A stretch of 64,000 nt of DNA, taken from the NCBI RefSeq assembly GCF_017377775.1, contig NZ_JAFVLN010000008.1, positions 186,001 through 250,000 on the forward strand, read 5' to 3'. The position numbers and the translations under genes were made by a program. Below, piece by piece: positions 41,501 through 49,061 of this stretch. The stretch comes from Streptomyces sp. VRA16 Mangrove soil (GTDB lineage: Bacteria > Actinomycetota > Actinomycetes > Streptomycetales > Streptomycetaceae). The notes beneath the pieces are model-generated. The model had not been told where the DNA came from, did not search any database, and worked only from the letters and a program-made list of their open reading frames with translations. Each line of letters opens with the position of its first letter. Positions within the stretch are counted from its first letter, which is position 1.

Positions 41501-43509
41501 GGCGCCGCGCCGACGGCGGGATGTCCGGTGGTCTGGAGTACGCGACCTCGCTGTTCGACCGGGACACGGTCGAGCGGATGGCGGACCAGCTGGTGCTGCT
41601 GCTCCAGGAGGCGTCGTCCGCGCCGGCCGCCCGCCTCGACGAGGTGGACGTGCTGCCGCCGGCCGAGCGCGACGAGCTGCTGCGCTGGAGCGCCACCGCC
41701 GCGCCCGCGTACACGCTCGACGCCCCGGGCCGCTTCGAGCGGCAGGCCGACGCCACCCCCGGCGCGGTCGCGCTGCGCACCGGGCAGGGCGAGGTCACGT
41801 ACGGCGAACTCGACGTCCGGGCCAACCGGATCGCCCACCGGCTCCAACAGCTCGGCGCCGGCACCGACACGGTGGTGGGTGTCCTCGTCGACCGCGGCGC
41901 CGACCTGATGGCCGCGCTGCTCGGTGTGTGGAAGGCGGGGGCCGCGTATCTGCCGATCGAGCCGGGCACCCCCGCCGAGCGGATCCGGTACATGCTCACG
42001 GACGCCGGGGCCACGCTCCTGGTGTCCGACTCCGGCGGCCTCGACGGGATCACCACGGTCCCGCCGCACGTGCCGGACGCGGGCGACGACCGGCCGGCGC
42101 GCTCCGCCGATCCCGAGCGGCTCGCGTACGTCATCTACACCTCAGGTTCCACCGGCCGCCCCAAGGGTGTCGAGATCACGCAGGCCGGTCTGACCGGCCA
42201 TCTGAGCTGGGCGGTCGCGGAGTTGGCGCTCGCGGCGCCGGGCGGCGCCGCGGTCTTCACCTCCGTCGCCTTCGACCTCGGCGTCCCCAACCTGTGGGCG
42301 GGCCTGCTCGCGGGCCGGCCGACCACGCTGCTGCCGCAGGACCTGGACCTGACGGAGCTCGGTGACCGCCTGGTCGCCGCCGCGCCGCTGGCGTTCCTCA
42401 AGCTCACCCCCGGCCACCTGGAGATCCTCTCCGGGCTTGCGGACGAGCGGATCGCCGGGCTCGCGGCCCGCATCGTCGTCGCGGGCGAGGCCCTGCCGGT
42501 CGCGCTCGCCGACCGCTGGGCCGCGCTCCTCGGACCGGGCCGGCTGATCAACGAGTACGGGCCGACCGAGGCGTCCGTCGGCACCTGCGTCCACCCGCTG
42601 ACGGCGCCGGTCGGCCGCGAGACGGTACCGATCGGACGGCCGCTGCCGGGCGTGCGGATGCATGTGCTCGACGCGTGGCTGCGGCCCGTGCCGATCGGCG
42701 CGGTCGGTGAACTCTGCGTCGGCGGCGCGGGAATCGGACGCGGCTACACCGGCCGTCCCGAACTGACCGCGGAGAAGTTCGTGCCGGACCCGTACGGGAT
42801 TCCGGGCGAGCGGCTCTACCGGACCGGTGACCTGGCGCGGGTCCTGGACGGCGGGGCGGTGGAGTTCCTCGGCCGCTCCGACACCCAGGTCAAGATCCGC
42901 GGCTACCGCATCGAACTCGCCGAGATCGCCGCGGTGGTCACCGAGCATCCGCAGGTCAGGCAGGCCGTGGCCACCGTGGACCAGGGGCAGATCGGGGTCT
43001 GTTACGTACCCGAGGGCCAGGCGCCCGACGCGCGGTCGCTGCACACGCTGTGCGCCGAGCGGCTGCCCGAGTACATGCTGCCGGTCTCGTTCACGGCGCT
43101 GGACGCGATCCCGCTGAACGCCAACGGCAAGGTCGACCGGGCCGCGCTGCCCGGACCGGCCTCGCAGCCCCAGGAGCTGGTCGCCCCCGACGGCATCGTC
43201 GAGGAGCGCGTCGCGGAGATCTTCGCGGAGTTGCTCGCGGTCCCGGTGGGCGCGGACACCGGCTTCTTCCGGGCCGGCGGCAACTCGATCCTCGCCATCC
43301 GGCTGGTCGCCGCGCTCCAGGACGCCTTCGACATCGACCTGCCGATCCGGGCCGTCTTCGAGGGACCCACCGTGGCCGAACTGGCCGCCCTGATCGAGGA
43401 ACTGGTCCGCGCCGAACTCGACGAGCTGTCGGACGCGGAACTCGACGCCTATGGAAAGGAGGACGGCAGTGGACTTCGCCTTGACGAGCGAGCAGAGGCA
43501 GCGTCATGA
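38575..43509 (+). CDS. NRPS, A-T-C-A-T
   Basis: 1,644 residues with no N-terminal C domain. A1 has HTSGSTGHPKG near 149 and code DAWQCATIDK, polar, perhaps glutamine-like or basic. T1 has LGGTSL near 530. The C domain is canonical (HHIICDG near 723). A2 (near 1186) has code DLPLVAEVGK in the same unusual framework as the first A domain of the three-module NRPS. T2 has AGGNSI near 1567. The N-terminal A-T probably completes the module whose C domain ends the NRPS at 30741-36494. There is no TE. GAAGGAG precedes the ATG. Its 3' end overlaps the acyl-CoA dehydrogenase gene by 41 bp in another frame. Confidence 0.94.
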   Translation: MSAPMLLPELVARQVALTPDRPAVAAAGSQLTYAELDARADALAHRLVTRGAAPDQPVGVLLPRGVDLVVALLAVWRAGACYLPLDPGHPQARLAGLVERTGLGLVVTDTARHDLVTAAGAKPVHTDDLAPAGTFERVAVAPHGAAYVMHTSGSTGHPKGVVVDHAGLANRVRWAVGELALTAADRVLQKTPVTFDAAGWEIFAPLIVGGTVVLAPDGAEREPAALLKAVADEGVSVLQVVPSVLHELLEVDGWERCGALRALCCAGEPLHAEQVRRALALAPGELAVWNTYGPTECSIDITAHRFDPAQQTGPVPIGRPITGMRVLVLDADGRPADEGELFAGGPGVARGYLGRADLTAERFVPDPSGPAGARLYRTGDRVRVRADGSLEYLGRIDRQVKVNGVRMEPGEIEYALESHPAIAGAAVVAVATPAGGTALAAYVRAAAVPDGLREYLGERLPATHVPSVLIAVERFPTTPNGKLDHAALPAPPFAAAPARQASAAEETVAEVWRKLFKTDDIAADADFYQLGGTSLQFTRLVNRLRKATGRDLALADLLNATTIADQARLLDGSDEQQDGPAEQAGDGLVPLPRTGPLPLSFGQRRLWVVDRMQPRSREWVSALFLPVPDGADAAEIGAALDGLVERHEALRTAFVVRDGEPMQLIRPTGSLELTAVDVAGHKLPGVLDRELDRGFDLDGGPLARALLARDPAPGGRQVLMLSVHHIICDGWSSSVLEREFTEILDALRTGRAPRLAALPVQYADFASWQRERITPETVERELTHWRRTLSGAAPLELRADRPRPRVRDAKGAMVPVELSPEVTEALTEIGRRHGASPFMTLLTGFATLLARQTGQWDVVLGTPVAGRDRPGTEGVVGFFLNSLVLRLGLERGLSFTAAVERVRDVCREAFAHQELPFEQLVADLAPERDSARTPLYQVAFDLHDEELTGSAADGADFATLIEVSRIAKTDLTLYLRRRADGGMSGGLEYATSLFDRDTVERMADQLVLLLQEASSAPAARLDEVDVLPPAERDELLRWSATAAPAYTLDAPGRFERQADATPGAVALRTGQGEVTYGELDVRANRIAHRLQQLGAGTDTVVGVLVDRGADLMAALLGVWKAGAAYLPIEPGTPAERIRYMLTDAGATLLVSDSGGLDGITTVPPHVPDAGDDRPARSADPERLAYVIYTSGSTGRPKGVEITQAGLTGHLSWAVAELALAAPGGAAVFTSVAFDLGVPNLWAGLLAGRPTTLLPQDLDLTELGDRLVAAAPLAFLKLTPGHLEILSGLADERIAGLAARIVVAGEALPVALADRWAALLGPGRLINEYGPTEASVGTCVHPLTAPVGRETVPIGRPLPGVRMHVLDAWLRPVPIGAVGELCVGGAGIGRGYTGRPELTAEKFVPDPYGIPGERLYRTGDLARVLDGGAVEFLGRSDTQVKIRGYRIELAEIAAVVTEHPQVRQAVATVDQGQIGVCYVPEGQAPDARSLHTLCAERLPEYMLPVSFTALDAIPLNANGKVDRAALPGPASQPQELVAPDGIVEERVAEIFAELLAVPVGADTGFFRAGGNSILAIRLVAALQDAFDIDLPIRAVFEGPTVAELAALIEELVRAELDELSDAELDAYGKEDGSGLRLDERAEAAS

Positions 43510-44611
43510 CCGGCTGCTGAGCGCGCTCAAGGAACAGCTGCCGGGGCGCCGGCGTACGGACCCGGGCGACCACTTCGACCGGGACGACTGGGGCAGGGCC
43601 GCGGACCTGGGGTTCACCGGGCTCTGTCTGCCCGAGGAGTTCGGCGGCGGCGGGCTCGGCGCGCTCGACACGGCGCTGTGCCTGGAGGCGTTCGGCCAGG
43701 GCTGCCTCGACACGGGCCTCGCCTTCGGTGTCGCGGCCCATCTGCTGGCCTGCGCCGTGCCGATCCGGGACTTCGCCGGCGACGAGGTGCGCGGGCAGCT
43801 GCTCAAGGGCATGGCCGACGGTTCGCTGATCGCCTCCAACGCGATCACCGAGGACTCGGCCGGCTCCGACTCGGCCCGCCTGGAGATGACCGCGCGGCGC
43901 GACGGCGACGTGTACGTGATCGACGGTGTGAAGTCGTTCGCGAGCAACGCCCCGCTGTCCGACGTGATCGTGACCTACGCGGTCACCCAGCCCGAGGCCG
44001 GCTTCCTCGGCACCAGCGGCTTCGCGATCCCCCGCGACCTGCCGGGGCTGAGCGTCAGCGGGCCGATGGAGAAGATGGGCCTGCACGGCTGCCCGGCCGG
44101 CCGGATCACCTTCGACGGGGTGCGGGTGCCCGCCCGGTACCTGCTCGGCACCGAGGGCCAGGGCCGGATGATCTTCCAGCACTCGATGGGCTGGGAGCGG
44201 GCCTGTCTCTTCGCCCTCTACCTCGGGGTGATGAATTACCAGCTGGAGCGGTGCGTCGCCCATGTGCGCTCGCGCCGCCAGTTCGGCCGCAGGCTGGCGG
44301 ACTTCCAGGCCGTCTCGCACAAGATCTCGGTCATGTCCGAGCGGCTCGAAGGGGCCCGGCTGCTCCTGTACCGGGCCTGCTGGCTGACCGATCAGGGCGA
44401 CGTGGGAGCGGGCGCCGTGTCGCTCGCCAAGGTCGCGGTCTCCGAGGCCGCGGTCGCCAACGCCCGGGACGCCGTGCAGGTCTTCGGCGGCATCGGCTAT
44501 CTCGCCTCGACCGGTATCGAGCAGCAGTTGCGCGACGCCGTGCCGAGCACGCTCTTCTCCGGCACGACGGAGATCCACCGGAACGTCATAGCGAGGGAGA
44601 GAGGACTGTGA
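43469..44611 (+). CDS. Prolyl-PCP oxidase (acyl-CoA dehydrogenase family, PltE-like)
   Basis: 380 residues from the GTG at 43469, preceded by AAAGGAGGA; an upstream in-frame ATG at 43451 lacks such a site. MDFALTSEQ at the N-terminus, ITEDSAGSD and RRQFGRRLADFQAVSHKISVM are acyl-CoA dehydrogenase signatures, and the C-terminal GTTEIHRNVIARE is conserved. With a proline adenylase, a PCP and a PltA-like halogenase immediately downstream, the role should be FAD-dependent four-electron oxidation of prolyl-PCP to pyrrolyl-2-carboxyl-PCP. Confidence 0.92.
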   Translation: MDFALTSEQRQRHDRLLSALKEQLPGRRRTDPGDHFDRDDWGRAADLGFTGLCLPEEFGGGGLGALDTALCLEAFGQGCLDTGLAFGVAAHLLACAVPIRDFAGDEVRGQLLKGMADGSLIASNAITEDSAGSDSARLEMTARRDGDVYVIDGVKSFASNAPLSDVIVTYAVTQPEAGFLGTSGFAIPRDLPGLSVSGPMEKMGLHGCPAGRITFDGVRVPARYLLGTEGQGRMIFQHSMGWERACLFALYLGVMNYQLERCVAHVRSRRQFGRRLADFQAVSHKISVMSERLEGARLLLYRACWLTDQGDVGAGAVSLAKVAVSEAAVANARDAVQVFGGIGYLASTGIEQQLRDAVPSTLFSGTTEIHRNVIARERGL

Positions 44612-46101
44612 ACCTGCACGAGCTGGTCATCCGCTCCGCCCAACAGCATCCGGACCGCACGGCCGTCGCCGCCGTGGGCCGCGAGCTGACCTACCGCGAA
44701 CTCGACCGCGGCGCCGACGAGTTCGCCCGGCTGCTGGCCGCGGCGGGCGTCGGCCGCGGCGACCGCGTGGTCATCTGGGGCGACAAGTCGCCCGAGGTCA
44801 TCGTGGCGATGCAGGCGGCGCTGCGGCTCGGCGCCGTCTACGTACCGCAGGACGGGACCGCGCCGGTCGGCCGGATCGTCACCGTCGCCGGGGACTGCGC
44901 GGCGCGGGTGGTGTGCGCGACCGGGGACCGGCTGAAGGAGGTCACCGCGGTGCTCGGCACCGTCCCCGCGCTCGACCTGGCGCAGGCCGCCGCGCCCACC
45001 GGCGCGGCGCCCGCCCCGGCGGTGCACACGGAGACGAAGCCGGACGAGCCCGCGTTCATCCTCTACACCTCCGGTTCCACCGGGACGCCGAAGGGCGTCA
45101 GCATCAGCCACCGCAACGCCCGCGCGTTCGTGGACTGGGCGGTGGAGCTGCTCGGCGCGGGCCCCGACGACCGCTTCGCGAACCACGCGCCGCTGGTCTT
45201 CGACCTCTCGGTCCTCGACCTGTACGCCGCCTTCTCGGTCGGCGCCTCGGTCCGGCTCGTCCCGGCGGCGCTGGCCTACGCACCGGGCGAACTGGTCGCG
45301 TTCCTGCACCGCGAGGCGATCACCGTCTGGTACTCGGTGCCCTCGGCGCTGATCCTGATGATCCGCGGCGGCGGGCTGCTCGACCGGCCCGCTCCGCAGG
45401 GTCTGCGGGCGGTGCTCTTCGCGGGCGAGCCGTTCCCGATCGCCCACGTCCGCCGGCTCGCGGCGTGGACCGACGCCCGGCTGCTCAATCTGTACGGGCC
45501 GACGGAGACCAACGTGTGCACCTGGCACGAGGTCGTCCCGGCCGACCTCGAACGCGAGCGGCCGGTGCCGATCGGCCGGGCCGCGAGCGGCGACGAGGTG
45601 TGGGCCAGGACCGACACCGGCGCCGTCGCGGCCCCCGGCGAGCAGGGCGAACTCGTCGTCAGCGGGCCGACGGTGATGCTCGGCTACTGGGGCCGGGGCC
45701 CCGCGTCGGAGGCGTACGCCACCGGCGACATCGTCACCGTGCTCCCTGACGGCGGCTTCGACTACGTGGGCCGCCGCGACCACGCCGTGAAGGTCCGCGG
45801 CCACCGGATCGAACTCGGCGAGATCGAGACCACGGCCAACGCGCACGCGGACGTCGAGACCACGGCCGTCGTCGTGGCGGGCGAGGGGATGGACGCCCGG
45901 CTCGTCGCCTTCGTGGTCCCGGCGGCCGGCGCCCGGCCCGGCCTCCTGGCGCTGCGCCGCCACCTGGCGGAGCGGCTGCCCAGCTACATGATCGCCGACC
46001 ACATCCATCTCCTTCCCGACCTGCCGAGAACGCGCAACGGAAAGATCGACCGACCGGAACTGGTCCGGCGGCACCTCACCCTTTCGAAAGGACGCTCATG
46101 A
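44608..46101 (+). CDS. Stand-alone L-proline adenylation enzyme (PltF/RedM-like)
   Basis: 497 residues, A domain only. YTSGSTGTPKG, LYGPTETNV and the C-terminal RTRNGKIDRPEL are intact. The code reads DLLYLALVCK, the signature I know from L-prolyl-AMP ligases of pyrrole pathways. It activates Pro and loads the adjacent PCP. The GTG start overlaps the oxidase stop and the PCP ATG overlaps its own stop. Confidence 0.95.
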   Translation: MNLHELVIRSAQQHPDRTAVAAVGRELTYRELDRGADEFARLLAAAGVGRGDRVVIWGDKSPEVIVAMQAALRLGAVYVPQDGTAPVGRIVTVAGDCAARVVCATGDRLKEVTAVLGTVPALDLAQAAAPTGAAPAPAVHTETKPDEPAFILYTSGSTGTPKGVSISHRNARAFVDWAVELLGAGPDDRFANHAPLVFDLSVLDLYAAFSVGASVRLVPAALAYAPGELVAFLHREAITVWYSVPSALILMIRGGGLLDRPAPQGLRAVLFAGEPFPIAHVRRLAAWTDARLLNLYGPTETNVCTWHEVVPADLERERPVPIGRAASGDEVWARTDTGAVAAPGEQGELVVSGPTVMLGYWGRGPASEAYATGDIVTVLPDGGFDYVGRRDHAVKVRGHRIELGEIETTANAHADVETTAVVVAGEGMDARLVAFVVPAAGARPGLLALRRHLAERLPSYMIADHIHLLPDLPRTRNGKIDRPELVRRHLTLSKGRS

Positions 46102-46364
46102 ACACCGACGCCGTGACCACCCGGCTCCTCGACTTCATCCGGGTCGAATTCCTCTGGTCCGACGAGGGCCGTGAGCTGGACGCGAGTACGCCGCTGCTCG
46201 AATGGGGGATCATCGACTCCCTCCGGATCGCCCTGCTCCAGTCGTTCATCCTCAACGAGTGGGACGTCCCCGTGCCCGCCGCCATGATCGACGCGAAGAA
46301 CTTCAAGAACGCCGCCTCGATAGCCGCCATGATCTGCGAGCTGGACAAGGAGACCGTCCGATGA
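46098..46364 (+). CDS. Stand-alone peptidyl carrier protein for prolyl/pyrrolyl thioesters
   Basis: 88 residues. The phosphopantetheine serine is in WGIIDSLRIALLQ, a D-S-L context common to PltL/RedO-type carriers. Overlaps both neighbours by 4 bp. It carries Pro through oxidation and chlorination and then delivers the pyrrolyl group, most likely to an EntF-like N-terminal C domain (30741 or 5621). Confidence 0.93.
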   Translation: MNTDAVTTRLLDFIRVEFLWSDEGRELDASTPLLEWGIIDSLRIALLQSFILNEWDVPVPAAMIDAKNFKNAASIAAMICELDKETVR

Positions 46365-47689
46365 GCGCCACCGACTTCGACATCGCCGTGATCGGCGGCG
46401 GGCCTGCCGGTTCGACCGCCGCCTCGTACCTGGCGCGGGCCGGGCTCTCCGTGATCGTCTTCGAGAGCGACACGTTCCCCCGCCCGCACGTCGGCGAGTC
46501 CCTGGTGCCGGCCACCACGCCGGTGCTCCTGGAGATAGACGCCCTCGACAAGATCGACGAGGCGGACTTCCCGCGCAAGTACGGGGCCTCCTGGACCTCG
46601 GCCGAGTCCCGCGACATCCCCCGTCTCGGCTTCAGCGGTCTCCAGCACGACTGGACCGCGGACATCCAGTTCGTGGAGCGCGACCAGCAGGGCGTGGACC
46701 GCGACTACACGTACCACGTGGACCGTTCGCGCTTCGACTCGATCCTGCTGCGGCACGCGCAGGAGCAGGGCGCGACCGTCATCAACGGCGCCCGGGTCCT
46801 CGGGGTCGACTTCGGCGACCCCGAGGTGACGGTCCGCACCCGCATCGCGGGCAAGCCCGTCGAGTACACGGTCGGGATGGTCGTGGACGCGTCCGGCCGG
46901 CAGACGATGCTCGGCCGCCAGCTCAAGACCAAGGTGCCCGACCCGGTCTTCGACCAGTACGCGGTGCACGCCTGGTTCGAGGGCCTGGACCGGGAGGCGC
47001 TGTCCACCTCGGCCGCCCAGGCCGAGCACATCTACGTGCACTTCCTGCCCATCAAGGACTCCTGGGTCTGGCAAATCCCGATCACCGACAAGATCACGAG
47101 CATCGGTGTGGTGACCCAGAAGAAGCGCTTCAAGGAGGGCAGCGGCGATCTGGACGAGTTCTTCTGGGAGTTCGTGGGCAGCCGCCCCGAGCTGTACGAC
47201 GCGCTGAAGGGCTGCCGCCAGGTGCGGCCGCTCAAGGCGGAGGGCGACTACAGCTACTCGATGAAGGAGATCACCGGCGACCGCTACGTCCTGATCGGCG
47301 ACGCCGCCCGCTTCGTGGACCCGATCTTCTCCAGCGGGGTCAGTGTGGCGCTGAACAGCGCGCGCATCGCCTCGCAGGACATCATCGCGGCGCACGCGGC
47401 CGGCGACTACGGCAAGGACCGGTTCAGCGGGTACGAGACCAAGATCCGCCGTGCGGTGAAGTACTGGTACGAGTTCATCTCCATCTACTACCGGCTGAAC
47501 GTCCTGTTCACCGCGTTCGTCCAGGACCCGCGGTACCGCAAGGACGTCCTGAAGATGCTCCAGGGCGACGTGTACGACGGCGAGGAGCCGAAGGCGCTCA
47601 TCGCGATGCGGGAGGCGGTCGCCGCGGTCGAGGCCAACCCGGACCACCTCTGGCATCCGTACCTCGGCACGCTCAAGGCGAGCGGCTGA
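46361..47689 (+). CDS. FAD-dependent pyrrolyl-PCP halogenase (PltA-like)
   Basis: 442 residues. The FAD motif GGGPAGSTAASYL is near the N-terminus; FPRPHVGESL follows. The Lys expected to form the chloramine is in DFPRKYGASW (Lys73), the register of PltA. The halogenase-specific WxWxIP appears as SWVWQIP. GDAARFVDPIFSSGV closes the flavin fold. Position directly after the PCP argues for carrier-bound pyrrole as substrate. Mono- versus dichlorination cannot be told. No flavin reductase is present in the window. Last gene of the operon; a strong terminator follows. Confidence 0.94.
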   Translation: MSATDFDIAVIGGGPAGSTAASYLARAGLSVIVFESDTFPRPHVGESLVPATTPVLLEIDALDKIDEADFPRKYGASWTSAESRDIPRLGFSGLQHDWTADIQFVERDQQGVDRDYTYHVDRSRFDSILLRHAQEQGATVINGARVLGVDFGDPEVTVRTRIAGKPVEYTVGMVVDASGRQTMLGRQLKTKVPDPVFDQYAVHAWFEGLDREALSTSAAQAEHIYVHFLPIKDSWVWQIPITDKITSIGVVTQKKRFKEGSGDLDEFFWEFVGSRPELYDALKGCRQVRPLKAEGDYSYSMKEITGDRYVLIGDAARFVDPIFSSGVSVALNSARIASQDIIAAHAAGDYGKDRFSGYETKIRRAVKYWYEFISIYYRLNVLFTAFVQDPRYRKDVLKMLQGDVYDGEEPKALIAMREAVAAVEANPDHLWHPYLGTLKASG

Positions 47690-47720
47690 CGGGTCCGCGG
47701 GACTCCGTCACCACGGAACG

Positions 47721-47758
47721 GGGCCAGGACCGGCACATCCCCCAGCCGGTCCTGGCCC
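47721..47758 (+). terminator. Strong terminator of the 17-kb NRPS/halogenase operon
   Basis: Perfect 14-bp arms GGGCCAGGACCGGC and complement around a 10-nt loop, 31 bp after the halogenase stop, followed by TTCC. Confidence 0.8.
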
Positions 47759-47781
47759 TTCCGCATCAACCCCTCTTCGCC

Positions 47782-47817
47782 TTCACCGTCTTCACCGTCT
47801 TCATCGTCTTCATCGCG
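47782..47817. repeat. Four 9-bp tandem repeats TTCAYCGTC before serA
   Basis: TTCACCGTC twice, TTCATCGTC once, then TTCATCGCG. They sit in the pyrimidine-rich leader 20-57 bp ahead of the serA-like ATG. No function assigned. Confidence 0.6.
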
Positions 47818-47838
47818 GTCGTTCCAGAGAGGCAGATC

Positions 47839-48846
47839 ATGGCAAGCAATCCCCTGGGTCCCGGCGCGGCGCGTCCGGTCGTCCTGCTCGCCGAGGAGTT
47901 GTCGCCCGCCGCCGTCGCCGTGCTCGGCGCGGACGTCGAGGTGCGGTCCGTCGACGGCACCGACCGCGGCGCGCTGCTCGCGGCGCTGGCGCACGCCGAC
48001 GCGATCCTGATCCGCAGCGCCACCCGCATGGACGGCGAGGCCGTCGCCGCCGCTCCCCGGCTCAAGGTCATCGCCCGCGCGGGGGTCGGCCTGGACAACG
48101 TGGACGTCGCGGCCGCCACCGCGGCCGGTGTCCTCGTGGCCAACGCGCCGTCCGCCAACACCACGAGCGCCGCCGAACTCGCCTGCGCGCTGCTGCTCGC
48201 GACGGCCCGTCATGTCCCGCAGGCCGGCGCGGCGTTGAAGGGCGGCGCGTGGCAGCGCTCGCACTTCACGGGCGTGGAGCTGTCCGGCAAGGTCCTCGGC
48301 GTCATCGGGCTCGGCCGCATCGGCAGCCTCGTCGCCCGGCGGATGGCCGCCTTCGGCATGGCGGTGGTGGGGTACGACCCCCAGGTGACGGCGGCCGACG
48401 CGGCCGCGGCCGGGGTGCGGGTGCTCCCCCTCGACGAGGTCCTGGAGCAGGCCGACTTCCTCACCGTGCACGTACCGCGCACCCCCGCGACCACAGGCCT
48501 GATCGGCTTCGACGCGCTGCACCGGGTGAAACCGTCCGTGCGCATCGTGAACACCTCGCGCGGCGGCGTCATCGACGAGAACGAGCTCTACGCGGCGCTG
48601 AAGGAAGGGCGCGTGGCGGGCGCGGGACTCGACGTCTTCGCGACCGAACCCTGCACCGACTCCCCGCTGTTCGAACTGGAGAACGTGGTGGTCACCCCGC
48701 ACCTGGGCGCGAGCACCCACGAGGCCCAGATCAAGGCGGGCACCGCGGCCGCCCACTCGGTACGACTCGCCCTGGCGGGCGCCCCCGTACCCGAGGCCGT
48801 CAACGCACACGCCCTACCGCCAGCACGGAAGGAGACCACCGGATGA
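47839..48846 (+). CDS. serA: D-3-phosphoglycerate dehydrogenase without regulatory domains
   Basis: 335 residues. The catalytic core is complete: ARAGVGLDNVD, cofactor motif GLGRIGSLVARR, Arg in NTSRGGVIDE, Glu in ATEP, His in TPHLGAST. The chain stops right after VPEAVN, the point at which full-length actinobacterial SerA (about 530 residues) would enter the ASB and ACT domains that mediate serine feedback. It should oxidise 3-phosphoglycerate to 3-phosphohydroxypyruvate without serine inhibition and so raise phosphoserine, the substrate of SbnA. GAGAGG precedes the ATG. Its 3' end is duplicated 182 bp downstream. Confidence 0.88.
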   Translation: MASNPLGPGAARPVVLLAEELSPAAVAVLGADVEVRSVDGTDRGALLAALAHADAILIRSATRMDGEAVAAAPRLKVIARAGVGLDNVDVAAATAAGVLVANAPSANTTSAAELACALLLATARHVPQAGAALKGGAWQRSHFTGVELSGKVLGVIGLGRIGSLVARRMAAFGMAVVGYDPQVTAADAAAAGVRVLPLDEVLEQADFLTVHVPRTPATTGLIGFDALHRVKPSVRIVNTSRGGVIDENELYAALKEGRVAGAGLDVFATEPCTDSPLFELENVVVTPHLGASTHEAQIKAGTAAAHSVRLALAGAPVPEAVNAHALPPARKETTG

Positions 48847-48879
48847 TCACCGCACGACACGTGCCCGGCGCGGGCAACG
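48786..48879. repeat. Direct repeat, first copy (end of serA and start of PPTase)
   Basis: 94 bp repeated at 48968-49061 with about 3 mismatches, offset 182 bp. It spans the last codons of serA, the RBS AAGGAG, and the first codons ATGATCACCGCACG of the PPTase gene. Confidence 0.9.
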
Positions 48880-49028
48880 ACATCCACCGCGGCACCACCC
48901 TCCACCCCCACCCCACACCCGTCACCGCACACGCCCGCCCGGCACGGCCCGGCCCGGCAGGCGAGCGCGTACCCGAGGCCGTCAACGCACACGCCCTACC
49001 GCCAGCACGGAAGGAGACCACCGGATGA
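48843..49028 (+). pseudogene. 61-codon chimeric frame created by tandem duplication
   Basis: Starts with MITARHVPGAGN, almost identical to the PPTase N-terminus, and ends with PEAVNAHALPPARKETTG, identical to the SerA C-terminus. It lies between the two direct repeats and has an intact AAGGAG. It overlaps the serA stop and the PPTase ATG by 4 bp each, so it may be translated as a coupling peptide, but it is best explained as duplication debris. Confidence 0.75.
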
Positions 49029-49061
49029 TCACCGCACGGCACACGCCCGGCGCGGGCAACG
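48968..49061. repeat. Direct repeat, second copy (precedes the intact PPTase gene)
   Basis: Partner of 48786-48879. The 182-bp offset is not a multiple of three, which is why the SerA-like tail is in another frame here. Confidence 0.9.

Noticed and set aside
46361..47689. Halogenase as a tryptophan halogenase
   Set aside because: The lysine register, the PRKYGASW segment and the neighbouring PCP and Pro adenylase match carrier-bound pyrrole halogenases.
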